Shown here: positions 30,338-42,098 of the stretch, piece by piece
Numbering within the stretch: position 1 is the first letter of the stretch
How the letters are laid out: each line of letters starts with the position of its first letter
DNA from: Takakia lepidozioides
Taxonomy: Eukaryota > Streptophyta > Takakiopsida > Takakiales > Takakiaceae
Reading direction: 5' to 3'
DNA: 64,000 bases
Assembly: GCA_030704615.1 (NCBI GenBank)
Contig: CM060733.1
Span: 60,388,001 to 60,452,000 of the forward strand
The notes under the pieces: generated by a model
Seen by the model: only the letters and a program-made list of their open reading frames with translations
Database searches by the model: none
What the model was told of the DNA's origin: nothing
Program-made: the position numbers and the translations under genes

Positions 30338-33300
30338 TCACGATATCATGGCGCAACCAACAAGTAGGTGCACCATAAAGAATGAATATTGGAGGTGTAT
30401 AATCAACAGATGGGGAGTATGAGGGTAGGCCTTGGAGGCGGGCTCCATCACCTTGAAGGTCTTGAGAAGATCAATTTTTGCATGGTCCAATACACGATGT
30501 CCATGTCTGTTGATATGAATGAAATCCACGTAGTCTCCGTCCCACACTACGTCTCCATCACACACAAAATAGTCCTGTAGAGTGAAAATGGAAGTTTAGT
30601 TCATTAATCAACCAAACAATGAGTTCGTAGCCCTCCTCTATTAAGAAAATGATGAGATGCGAAGAAATCACCTCCAAGTGGAATATTGGCTGCATTGATG
30701 TACGCTCCAATGCCATGATTGTGAGAGAGAAGGTGGCATCGCCGTCAGTCAGAGATTGCATGTTGTGCCCGTAAACAGGGCTTTTCTTATCAATAATGTG
30801 GCGCACCATGATCCCATACCGCAAATAAGAGACCTGTCACCAAGCGACAAAGATAAGTATTTAAAACCATGTACCTCCCTCGCATTGAGCAGGATGCTAT
30901 GACTGAGATTGCTCCGTACAAGGTGCTTATGGTCCACAGCTCATGGAAAGCAGATGAGTCCCCTTCCCTTCCTGAAATCCAGAGGCAGACCCTTCAGATG
31001 CTCGCCTGAACAAGGAGCTGCAAAAGGGGAGACATGCAAAAGGGAGACATGGAAGGTTTTCTCACAACATAATGGGATGAAAGGTTAAGAACTAAAACTT
31101 TGCACAAAAGCAGGCTGAGTCAGAAGGAAGAAGAAATCACCTCAGGGCGTACAAGTTCAAGGTCTTGTGTTGAGCAGAACATAGAGCCTGAAGGAAGCCT
31201 GACGAAAATTCGGAATGTAAGACAAATTTTGGCATCCACCAGCTCACATGGAGCAGGTCCTGTCAGCACCAGCCGCACTGCAAATACCCTGCAATAAATT
31301 ATACAAATAAACCAGGTAAATAAAAGCACTGCAAAAACTGATGCTGATTTCAGGACGATCATGCCTATCCCGTGTCCATTTCAGGTATCAGAATTTCCAG
31401 AGGCCATCTGGTACATCAGCTTCCCAGTCTCTGTACCATTGAAAGGCCAACAGTTGGATAGTCACCTGAACTTTTCTTCTCCAGAAGTTGGCACAAAGTC
31501 ATCGCAACGGATAATAGCCTTCTTGGAGCACCGCACAGGATGTGATGGCTGTGACATCCGCGCAAACACTGAAACCCCAACCAACACAAAAGCAAATAAT
31601 GAACCCCTTGTTTACATATTCATTTGTAAGTCTTCTGGTATCTCCACCCTTCATTTCGACTCTGACATCAATTGTGCTATAATGCCGTTTGAAAGTGCAG
31701 TCTGCAATGAGCCACAGTAGAACCACCTTTCTGTTATTGAAGAAATTCTAGGCTATATTCAAGCCAGGAAGAGATAACAACCAAAGAGGAATCTGCCATG
31801 GCTTACCGACATCCAAGCTGAGAATAGAATGCTACCGGTAAACCCAGACAACCTCAGTCAAATTTTTGTGACAAAAAGCTAAGGAAACAAGTATAAGGAC
31901 CAACAGAAGGACGACCAGTCAATGGGTCTAAAAAGGGTACAAATTACAGAAACACAAGCTAGAATGGGCCCACGGAAGTACTGCCATATCTGTCCATGTG
32001 AGAGCATCTCTATCAAGCCAGCAGCAAATAATATCAACAACCCTATCATCCAGATACAGATTGAAATCATCAAGTTCCCATCTTTCACGTTGTCTGCTGG
32101 ACCCAACGGACTGGAACTTCAATACGATTGTGCAAGTACGAGAGAAACAACAATGATACCCTGCAGGCTAATCCCACAAAGACATTAGCAATCCCCTAGT
32201 AGTGAGAGGAACATACCAGCACCACTGAGAAAGACAAAGAGAAACTGAGCCATGAGAGTGTTGACATTAGCAACCAGCAAGCTGAAAGGCGACCGCGCAG
32301 CCACTGGTGAACCCCCAAATGTGGTTGATAAAGACAACCTGGTACATGCATGATTCTGCCAAAGATCATTTCTTATTGTTTATTTATTTGGACACGTCTC
32401 AACTACAGATTTTCTTTGAGGGAAATGGGCTCGCATAACACAGGGAGGAAGTAGAGGGAGGTGAAATAGCAAACGAAGCGACATAGAGACCTTCAATCAG
32501 GTTCTACTATATCGTTCACTTACAAGCTTCTCATTTTGGTTGGGAAGAGACACATGCTCGTTGATCACTCCCTGTGAGTGCTGGTTATGATGTAGCTGTA
32601 AGAGCATAGTCCCCACGGGATAAACCACACCCAAAGACATAATTAGGATTTCGACAAACAGGGTATGACACATCGACCTGAAATTGCAACAGTGCTCGTC
32701 CAGAGCCAACCATAGTCCAGTTACAAGGACCTGAATGGTCAGGGCGGGTACTGACACAATGAAACGGCATCCAAGCCACTGCCGTATAGCACACAGATGT
32801 GCCATGTGGCTTGATCAAACTGTCAGTAACACTGTATGGACACCAGACATATGGTGAGGGAGAGATACAGACATACGGAGAGGGCGAAGATGAAACGTAC
32901 GCATATAGAAAGACATTAATAAGTGCAGTGCACCGTCGCTTGGTTGCTGTGACCGACCTTTCACAGGAGAGTTCTTCAGCCATAGTGGATCCATCAAAAG
33001 AGAGACCTCCCATATCCAGTAGAAATACTGGAGTAAACAGCAAGCCTAACAGAACTGGCGCAAGGAACACCCCTAGGAGAAACTGGCCCATTGGCATCTG
33101 AAGAAAAGGCATTTAACGAATAAGTGTGCATGTCTCATAACAGGGGAACGACTCTTCAGTATGACCTGAACTTCAATCCAAAATGCAATTTAACTGAAGA
33201 GAAAGCCGGGCACCTGTCGTGAGAAAACCTCCAGCCCACCCTAACTCACTCCGTCTACAGTGTAATGAATACGGCATGTATGTTGATATGCCTGGGTTTT

Positions 33301-35740
33301 AGAGCTGTGAATCCATATAGAGCTAGAATGGGTGTTTACTACAGACTCTTTTCCTCTTGCCACTGAGGCAGCTCAATAGCTCTCAATAAAAACCAGCTAA
33401 TGGGGTGTGGTGTCAGAAGGAGATAGGCAACCTTCAAGCAGGCAACATAAAAGTCCTGAATTACGGTGATGAAGCCTTTGTCCTGGCGCACCAGCATTCC
33501 CTCCATGCCCTTCCTTCCTTGGGGCCGGAATTGGACTCCTGTCTTGGCCCCCTCGAATGCTGCTGCTCCACTACCCCCTGCATCCTCCATCAAGCTCGGT
33601 TCATGCTGCAGATGCGCAGTTGAGTTCTCATCCAAAAGATCATGTGCACTAGACCTGGCCAGCATCTCAATGTAAGTATCTTTCAGGATAATCCTTCCGC
33701 TCCCAAGTTTTCCTTGCATCTACTCTGCAAACTGTGATCCCACAAATGATTACAAATATGCTACCAAATCCTGTGATTTATTTGAGGGATTGAACCAAAG
33801 CACCAGGAGTCTGCTGTCTTCTGATCCACCTCACCCTTCTCTTCCTCTTAACAAAGAACATGGTTGCAGGGTTGTTCTAACCACTTCACACATGAGACAG
33901 GCCGTATCAGACCAGCCAACTCCCTGATGTCTGCTGTGGATTTCCAATACCTGATGTTGTGAGAAACATGATGAGCAAATGCCACTGTGTGCTTAAGGCG
34001 TCTCCACCTGTTGCGAGCCACTGAGGGAACCTGTTCAAGACCCACCATCCTTCTGGCCGCCTCATCATCAGGCTCTTCAGTACCAGTTGGGTCGTCAGGT
34101 AGCTCAGCCTGAACATCCATCAGATAGTATCTAGTCAACTGCTCTACTGACTCCTTACAAATTAGTCTTTTAGTAATCCAAGTTGCATTGGGGATCTCTT
34201 GCACCAAAGAGAAGCTAGTGTTAAAAGCTTGTATCTTACAGACAATCAAGAATCAATCCTGCTTCACAATGCAGCAGCTTCCAAGGAGCATGACTTGAAG
34301 CAGGAGTTGCTAACAGCACTATTTCTCATTTCTTTTTCGGTATTAGCTAGAATATACTCCTGCATTGCCATATGATGGCAGACACAAATAAATTGAGCAA
34401 AAAGGCACGACAGCGAGATGCTCCGACCCAAACTAAGTTGAAACTAAGGCAATCAAACATCCTGAACATAAAAAGATCCAAGCATGCACTTGTAGCAAGA
34501 TGTAGTGGACTTGCAATCTTGTAAGGAAAATTGTAGAAACATCAGCAGAAAATGTGAAGCAATTTCACCCCAACTTTTCGACAGTGGTTCCAACAATTAT
34601 GCTCAAAACTCATGTTGCTTTATCTAAACTAACCAGAGAGAGAGAGAGAGAAGACTCTGGCCAAATTCGGCGTAACTAAGAGCAACTTCGCCTTCCGGCT
34701 ACTGCCCCCTTTCGGGGGTGGGCCCTATACCTAAACTAACCAAATAGTTGACCAGTCAGGTGAAGGGTGAAAAGTCCCAAGGGAGAGAAGGCAAAAGGAG
34801 GCAATTTTATTCACACCAGACTCAGCAAGTTGACATGCTGGAGATCCGGACTAGAAGTGGAATTGGACACAAAGACTTGCATGAAGGATGCAAGAAAGAA
34901 ACAATCAGCACCCACCTCATTGCCTGGCGACCCTGGCAACACCGCAAAATCGTCTTTTGGTTCTACAGATGTTGTAGGAGAATCAGCCCCCAACCCTTCT
35001 GCATTGTCCTCTTCAATCCCAGCCAACCGATCACTCCTGTTTGAGCTGAAAGCTGGATCACCATCCACTTCTAAGCTTGATTTTGTCTGGAGCCTGGTTG
35101 GTTTATAGTTTCGAGATCGTGTCGTAGGATTTGGACCTTGCCAATCTTTCGTCTCTGAAAGTTGGGAAATTTGGGTTCCATCGTTCCTTGCACTATGAAC
35201 AAGCCTCTCCCATACCTGTTCGCTGGAGCTCTCCCCTCCACCCTCCACTCCCATCTCTGCAGCCAAACCGACAGTCCCTATCCTTCCAGCATGCTCCTCA
35301 GCCCCATCGTCCATAAAAGCCTTGTCGCCCACTACTTCCTGAACTACTGGATCCCCTTTCCTGTCACCAGCCTTCACACCTTCGTTTCTCTCCTGTTTTA
35401 CCCTTCTATTTCGTACTTCATTGGTGGAGTTCTTTGGTATTAAACGGCTTCTGCAGACTGCATCCAAAGCATCGTGGAATGTTTCGTCGGCCTTCTCAGG
35501 CATCATAACTACTGATTCTTCACTCCCACTAGGCCTCGAACCCTTGCCCGGGGTATCTTGTCCGGGGAGCCAATCCCGCGGTGTGAAGTACTCTGCCTCT
35601 CCATATAAAACAGCATCAAGCCCAGTCTCTTCAATGGAGGGCACTGAAGAGAGCCTGACCCGCAAATTCTCCCTCCTCCACGCCACTGTTGTCAAGCCCC
35701 AATGGGCGAGATTCACAAAACTATATAATGAAAACTGAGG
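30338..35740 (-). CDS. Inward-rectifier (Kir)-type potassium channel-like protein
   Basis: Approximate exons on the minus strand: 35740-34917 (long acidic N-terminal extension, FTPRDWLPG), about 34210-33952 (RNRWRRLKHTVAF), about 33705-33430 (GMLVRQDKGFITVIQDFY, like the Kir N-terminal slide helix), about 33110-32540 (TM1-like GQFLLGVFLAPVLLGLL), about 32430-32215 (STTFGGSP then SLLVANVNTLMAQFLFVFL, filter plus TM2-like), 31320-31145 (ELVDAKICLTFRIFVR), about 30830-30660 (RHIIDKKSPVYGHN, then DATFSLTIMALE) and about 30585-30338 (DYFVCDGDVVWDGDYVDF). The last three match the order of the Kir cytoplasmic domain (D-x-R/K-S-P-L-Y, then E-I-x-W-G). The filter reads S-T-T-F-G-G, one glycine short of T-x-G-Y/F-G. 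Exon edges are by eye and the first exon is not identified. Confidence 0.5.
34632..34735. repeat. GA microsatellite and shared structured motif
   Basis: An AG run (34634-34652) is followed by GGCGTAACTAAGAGCAACTTCGCCTT and CTACTGCCCCCTTTCGGGGGTGG, which closely match 9620-9685. The CCCCCTTTCGGGGG part is a short perfect hairpin. Confidence 0.6.
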
Positions 35741-35746
35741 CAGCAA

Positions 35747-36400
35747 GTCTCAGCTGCCCAATCTTTCTGCTGCGAGAGATAGTTCTCAACAACCTACAAG
35801 TCCCCAAAGAGGATTTTGCAGTACACCAGCTACAAATTCGAGCTACTCTTGGCTACTAAAATGAAATCACAGATTCTCACTGCCAGCAATGGCATCTGCT
35901 CGAAGCCTTCCAGCTTCCACAAATTAACCTGCCACACTCCAATTCAAGCTAACCTTCCAAATCCCTGCAGGAAATCTACAGCAGAATCCGACAGCGATCG
36001 AAGGCAACACAGAAAGAGATGGAATCACAGGGATTTCAAGGCTTGTCCTTCTTCACTGAGTTCTCGCCCTTCGTACGACCCCCCCGCTTCCTCACTAATA
36101 CTTTCGTTCCCGCCAACCTGTAACTGCCACGTTACCACATAACCCAAGTTTTTGCAGCCATTTCTCGTGTCCGTGTGAACAGGCCTCGCCACGTATGCCG
36201 CCACGAGTACCTTTCATCATCCATCAGAAGATATCCAATATTCATCCCGTTCCCGTGTGCCTCAACCTTTACCCGGAACGGAAAATAAACTTGACCCAAA
36301 GACTAGTATAAAATACAAAAATATGTGTATTAAGGTCATTCTCATGTTTCCTCTTTTTAGCTTTGATTATGTATTAAAAAAACTGCCCAATTTTGTATGT
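35747..36400. other. Upstream region of the Kir-like gene
   Basis: The first exon and promoter of the minus-strand gene should lie here. I could not identify a convincing ATG or TATA box. Confidence 0.3.
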
Positions 36401-36401
36401 A

Positions 36402-36475
36402 GACCGCGTAGCGCAGTGGATTAGCGCGTTGGACTTCGGATCCAAAGGTCGTGGGTTCGAATCCCATCGTGGTCG
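36402..36475 (+). tRNA. trnR-TCG: tRNA-Arg (anticodon TCG)
   Basis: A full cloverleaf is visible. The acceptor stem GACCGCG/CGTGGTC has one G-U pair and discriminator G. The D arm is TAGCGCAGTGGATTAGCGCG. The anticodon stem TTGGA/TCCAA surrounds loop CTTCGGA with anticodon TCG at 36436-36438. The T arm GTGGGTTCGAATCCCAT holds box B. No intron and no encoded CCA, as expected for a nuclear gene. It reads CGA arginine codons. Confidence 0.95.
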
Positions 36476-36479
36476 CTGT

Positions 36480-37360
36480 TCTGCGTTTGTCGTCTTCCAC
36501 AGCTCGCGCCTTTTAGTACATTTTGGTGTAGTGAGGGGGGGATGGTGCTCTCCATGAATTCAGTTTTCAGATGCTTGTCTTTCTCGCTTCGATGGATTGC
36601 AGTGCTCCTCCATCTTTGCCTTGCAGCAATCTTTCAAAGTGCTGCTGCTCCGCTCCTTGAAGCTCAGCTCCTAAACTGCTAAACTGTGTACTGCAGTATT
36701 CAGTGTTCATCATCACTTGATCAGGAACATGCAAAGATATACCAGGCACACACACACACACCGATGCTGTTGGGCTTCAATCTGGATGACATAACAATGA
36801 GATAAACGGAAAAATTCCAAGAACTAATCACAACTTGTTCTCAATTTCATCTTTCAGTCACTTCATTTGATGCTCACAGTTGTCAGTGTAACAGATTACA
36901 AACTACGCCATTAAAGGCTTTCTGAGCTTGTGCATGGAGTTTGAAAAATATGGGGGCCTGAGATGTAAATGTTGTAGCTGGCAACTATGTTGCAGAGCAG
37001 AAGTAAAGATAGAATACAGCACAACCATTTGAAACATGTCGTGGAGTATTGCAATACAGAGTACTTTGAGCATTTCCTTTCACCACCACGACTATGAGGC
37101 ACGGGGGAGCAATGGGTTGCCAAATTAGTCATTGGCTTTCACTCCAAGTGCAATGAAGCATATGACATTGGAGGGGGCATGATAGGGGAAAAACTGGAGC
37201 TTAACTATGAGTCACTGGAAGAGGTGGTCTTGGCAGTGGAGCCATTTGCCTTCAAAAATGCTTCTGGCAAATTCGGTTCTGCTGTCAGAGTTTTGAAGTC
37301 TTTCAGTACCCAACTGAAGATCCATGATGGTTATGGTTTTAAGCGCCTTTCCTCTAGATT
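36480..37360. other. Intergenic, no gene recognised
   Basis: There is a short CA repeat at 36747-36761. Nothing else can be assigned. Confidence 0.35.
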
Positions 37361-37363
37361 ACA

Positions 37364-37640
37364 ATATTCGTATGAGTCCCCTTTCCCCCCCCACCCCCCG
37401 CCGTTCCATTCCCAACCACTATAGATCTCCAATTGACCACCACCATTACAAATCACAGGGTCCATTCCACCAAAAATCCCATGACCATCACAAATCCACT
37501 CCTAGTCGCTTTGATCATGTTGACTGTCCTCCTCCACCTTACTATTGTCAATCCACCCCCTCCTCCTTTCCATAACTTCAAATCCCTCTCCTTTCAAACT
37601 ATATTGAAGTTTGCAGCAGCCTGCCAAGTCCAATAATAAA
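37364..37640 (+). pseudogene. Degenerate extensin-like remnant
   Basis: Proline- and His/Tyr-rich words are spread over two frames: SPPTPRRS, NHYRSPIDHHHYKS, SHDHHKS, CPPPPYYCQS and PPPPFHNFKS. They resemble the HHYKSPP tail of the extensins at 4.6 and 28.2 kb, but no signal peptide or continuous frame remains. Confidence 0.45.
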
Positions 37641-37859
37641 ATTGGAAAGTATGAAAAGCTCTCTCTGCAAAAGATTGTGTTTCTCGAGATTTCTGGTGAT
37701 GTGTATGGTTTCTCCCCTCCCTCTCTTCCTCTCTCTACGGACTCTGACCACTGATTACCTTCAGCCCTGGGTGTTATAAAACTCCTTCCTTCCTTCCTTC
37801 CTTCCTTTCTTACCTTTTTTTTTTTTTTCTTAGTTCCTCAGTTGTCTTTCATTACGTGG

Positions 37860-38330
37860 ATCCGAAATGCTTTGGCCACATAGTATCTGCATGAGGCTCT
37901 CCACCTTAGAGAAACTCTTGATGTTGAACAATTTTTCTTTTGGTCTGCTTGTTGAGTTCTTCTTTGGATCCTGCTTCCATTTGTCCTTGAAGCTCTTTGA
38001 GCTTAGAGATTCTCCTGATGTTCAATAGTTTTTCTGAAGTTTGGGCTGCTGGTTGAGTGCCCCACAATCTTTCTTTTATCCAAGAAGCTCTTTGAGCTCC
38101 CTGAGGCGGCATTAGTTTATTTCTTTCTTTCTTCAGAAATGCTTGGCAGCCTACCTGCACGGGCATTCACCCTTAGACAATCACTCGAACAATACGGTAG
38201 TTCTTATCTCTGACTCTGGTTTCCTGTTTTCTTTCTCATGTTTTTCTTTCCATTTTGTCCCATAAGCTCTATGAGCTTTCCGCGGACGTTATAAACCACC
38301 ATTTCATTTCATTTCATTTCTTCCTTTTCA
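37860..38330 (+). repeat. Dispersed repeat family, copy near 38 kb
   Basis: Landmarks are GCATGAGGCTCTCCACCTTAGAG at the start, AAGCTCTTTGAGCT palindromes at about 38000 and 38093, TTTTGTCCCATAAGCTCTATGAGC near 38256, and an ATTTC run at 38307-38321. The same landmarks in the same order occur at 45.36-45.86 kb. In inverse orientation they are partly present at 47.5-47.8, 49.2-49.55, 50.1-50.4 and 53.5-53.6 kb. Confidence 0.65.
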
Positions 38331-38613
38331 CAAACTAGAACCTAGATCACAAACCAGGTTTTCCCCTGACCTAAATCACAGAAGTTTTGAGGTGAATGAA
38401 GTGAGGATCATGAGCATGAGCAAGAACCCTCTGCAAGTGATCCCCTTCTCTCTAGCATACCAGATTCTAACCAGAACCACCCCTTAGGCATTCATAACTC
38501 TAAATCAGGAGCATGGAGAGACTAAGTACATATATCAAAACAGAGTATAAACTATAAACAACAATAGTAGCAAACCAGTTACCACTCTAATGTCCCAAAA
38601 AGATATGTATAGC

Positions 38614-38626
38614 CTATATATATATG
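38614..38626 (+). promoter_or_regulatory. TATA-like element of the helicase gene
   Basis: CTATATATATATG lies about 145 bp upstream of the ATG at 38761, followed by a CT-rich leader (TCTCTCTCTCCCTCTCTC near 38701) typical of plant 5' UTRs. Confidence 0.4.
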
Positions 38627-38760
38627 TATTGTTTTTTTCTTTCTCTCTTTACTCTGTTTTTAGGGAAAGGGAGATTGGCCGGAGCGCGTTCTTCACTGGG
38701 TGTCTCTCTCTCCCTCTCTCTCATAGGTATCGGCAGAGCCTCACACACCCACTGCAATTG

Positions 38761-41700
38761 ATGATGGCGGGATCTCCTGAAGCTGTGGAAGAGGCGCAAG
38801 CCGTCACCGTCAAGGGAGAAACTCCTCCCAAGAAATTGTGGGCGGATGAGGAGTTTGGAGAGGAGGAGTTGAAGAAGCTGGGAATCTCAGAGCCGGTGAA
38901 GGAGGGTGATGTGGTGGATAGGCCCGAAATTGTGATCAAGCCGGAGAAGCTTGTTGATGCTGCGGAAGAAACTGAGATAAAAAAGGTGCCCACCACCTCT
39001 TCTTTACAGATTTTGCACATGTAACGTAAGACTGCGGAAGAAACTGAGATAAAAAAAGTGCCCACCACCTCTTCTTTACAGATTTTGCACATGTAACGTA
39101 TGCAAGTCTTAAACCCTAATCGGGTTTGATGGGTGGATGCGAAACAGGTGATGGCTGGAGATACGCCTTACACGTCTGCGAAGTCGTTTGAAGACTTACA
39201 GTTGACACCAGAGCTGTTGCGGGGTCTCTATTCGGAGATGAAGTTTGAAAAACCAAGCAAAATTCAGGCAGCAACTCTGCCCCTCATCGTGTCGCCTCCT
39301 TACCAAAACCTCATCGCACAGGCACACAACGGCTCTGGCAAGACTACCTGCTTTGTGCTAGGTATGCTCAGCCGCGTGGATCCGATGCTGAAAGCCCCCC
39401 AAGCCTTGTGCGTGTGCCCCACACGAGAGCTTGCTATTCAGGTACTAAAATCCGTGGTAGTGAAGCAAATGATCATTTCTGGGTTTGAAAACTGTTGTCA
39501 GCTCCAGATCTGTCGTACTTGCTTTCGATAGCTTGCATGTTAAATTTGTATTGGTGCATGGTTGTAGCGTTGGAGAGAGGATCACTAGCTACAGAGCTGC
39601 GTTGCAGAGGTTTTTGTTTGGTCGAAATAGTTATTATAGGTCAGGATGCAGGGGGACAAAAAGGGGAGGGGAGGGGATGGGGGAGGTGGGGGAAGAGCAG
39701 CAAACTCATCATGAGACTTTTCTTACTGAATATTGGAGCAGAATGAGGAGGTGGTGCTGCGAATGGCAAAGTACACAGGAGTGACCACTGCATGCACTGC
39801 CACAGCTGAGTCAAGCAGCTCAGTTTCAGCCTCCCGACGTGGGCGGCTTGTGGATCAGGTCATTATTGGCACGCCAGGCACTCTGAAGAGATGGATGACC
39901 AAAGATCAAATTTTAGATACCCGTAATATCAAGATTTTGGTGTTTGATGAAGCTGACCAAATGCTTGACCAGGTATGCCTCTGTCTACTCTGGATTTGGT
40001 TCAGTTGTTTCCATGGACTTCCAATATGAAATGTTAAACAAAGTATTATACCTCTTCTCTGTTGTTCTGTGTTCCGAAGTGCTTAAAAAGTGTTGAGGAT
40101 TTTGCAAAACTTGTCCATTTTCATTTCAGGAGTATTTTGCAACAAAAGCAGAGATCCTGGGGGTTTTCACAACATTGGTTTGCACAACATGCAAGGTGTC
40201 AGCCAGTTGTTGCTGAAACCCACCAGCAGCAACCCAGTTTGCGAACTATTATTGATTTTTGGATTATATAAACAACTCTATCGTGCTTGCAGGATGGGTT
40301 TCAGGATGACTCAATGAGGATTTTGAAGGACATCAATAAGAACAATCGAGGGGGCTGCCAAGTAAGCAATCTAACTGTGGTCTAACATTATTCAGTTCCT
40401 CACATGATGTTTGTTCTTCCATGGTTATGTGGTCATGATCCTAGAGATGGAGCAGTTGAAGTTTCAAGTTTATTCACCGCTGTACTCTCTCTTAGGTTAT
40501 ATTGTACTTAAGTCTTGTGCTCTCATGGGGTTTGGACAGGTGCTGCTGTTCTCTGCCACATTTGCTGAAAAAGTCAAGCAGTTTGCAATCAGAACCATTC
40601 CCAGACCAAATTACATTTTTGTGGAAAAGGAGGAACTTTCACTTGACGTGATCAAGCAGTACCGGATCCATTGCCCAAATGCATCTGCCAAAATTGATGT
40701 CCTCAAAGATCGAATTTTCCCGGCAGCTGAAAAGCTGGGACAGTCCATAATTTTTGTGCGCACTCGTAACAGCGCCAGTGAGCTCCACAAACGCCTGGAA
40801 GCTGATGGACATAAGTGCACCAGTATTCAAGGGGGTCTCACCCATGAAGAGCGAGACCGTGTGATTCGTGAATTTCGGTCTGGGGAAACCAAAATTCTGA
40901 TAGCCACTGATGTACTGGCTCGAGGCTTTGATCAGGCACAGGTATGTTTATTATACCTCTTTATGAATTGAGAGGATGCTAATGTTTCCCATAGGATGCT
41001 GGATATTTCCCAAGGAAGTTAACCAGGAGCAAGGGGGGTGACTCGGCAAACCAGTCAATCGGTCAGTAGGATTGGCATGTTATGTTAGAGGGGAGAGTTT
41101 ATGATGTTCTTGTTGGCAACCAGGTGCGTCAGAAACTGGATGTTGTCCCACTCGTATGGAGTTTGGGGCTGCTGCTTTTTTATGCACAGGGTTTTTCACA
41201 CACCCAAATCACACATCTATTTTCTCTCCTGAGTTTGTTAGACTTTGTGGTTGTGGACATGGAACTTGGTGATGTAAACTTTTTATGCAGAGCTGTTATA
41301 GATTTTGATTAAATCTGTTTGTTTGAATGTAGGTGACCTTGGTGGTCAACTATGATATCCCTGTGAAGTCCGTCCCCCCTTATGACCCTGACTTTGAGAC
41401 ATATCTGCACCGAATCGGTCGAAGTGGGCGGTTTGGTCGCAAAGGTAGCATAAAGACCCTGCTATATCTTGTTTCTTCATGAATGGAAGTCTATTTATAA
41501 TGCAAGCACAGGCCTGAGGTTGCTTGGAGTCCTGTTGGGGATTAGTGCTAAGACTTGTTTCCAAGGTTGTTAGGTTCTTGTTCAGGATGAGCCTGTTACT
41601 GGCATGTTCTTTGAATCTTGTTTGAACATTTCTACTCACCAGTCAAAGAGGCATAGGAAATGTGTTTCTTACTAAAACTGAAATGGTCTCTTCTATGCAG

Positions 41701-42098
41701 GTGCTGCTTTCAATTTGTTGGTCACAGATCAAGATGAGCGAAACGTCACGAAGATTCAGCGTCATTTTAACAAAGTGATTCCTGAGGTAAGGCTCATGGT
41801 TCCTCTCTGTGGATGTTCATCTTTGTGCAGAAAGCACCTGAGTAGTGCTTCATCCGTCACTCAAAACTTTTTCTTTTTAATTTGGTCTGTTCTTGTAGTC
41901 TGTTGTACTACCTGAGCCTTGAAATGGGGTGGGTTTGTTCCCTCTGGAAGATCTCTGAGTACTATATCTGTGTGTCTCTGTGCACAAAGGGATAGCTTGT
42001 TACTGTGGGCTTAAAGCTTGGGTCGAAATGTGGGGCAGGTGGCATGGAATGATGATGTTGCAATAGAGGAAGTCTTGAGGGATGCAGGCCTTGCATAG
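38761..42098 (+). CDS. DEAD-box ATP-dependent RNA helicase, LOS4/DBP5 (RH38) type
   Basis: DBP5/LOS4 helicases act at the nuclear pore in mRNA export. Exons: 38761-38985, 39148-39441, 39742-39972, 40293-40361, 40540-40941, 41333-41444, 41701-41786 and 42039-42098; all introns begin GT and end AG and the joined frame is open. Motifs in order: [12 protein letters not shown] (Q motif), AHNGSGKT (Walker A), [19 protein letters not shown] (DEAD box), [34 protein letters not shown], then the short tail [19 protein letters not shown] before the stop at 42098. [14 protein letters not shown] is the segment characteristic of plant LOS4. The acidic N-terminus ([17 protein letters not shown]) also fits. 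Length is about 492 residues, normal for the family. ATG codons at 38761 and 38764 are both possible. Confidence 0.93.
38961..39100 (+). repeat. Tandem duplication over the helicase exon 1 splice donor
   Basis: A 68-bp unit containing the end of exon 1 (GAAACTGAGATAAAA), its GT donor and 40 bp of intron occurs at 38961-39028 and 39033-39100. The copies are nearly identical. The base before the donor is G in the first copy and A in the second. Confidence 0.9.

Larger units (their letters stand above)
27697..32945. repeat. Segmental duplication, copy 2
   Basis: This is homologous to 3831-7915. Copy 2 keeps about 1.4 kb (29195-30597) including the last channel exon and about 390 bp near 32470-32860 that are absent from copy 1. 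The channel gene also continues upstream beyond the duplication, so copy 2 is the better candidate for the original channel locus. Confidence 0.8.
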
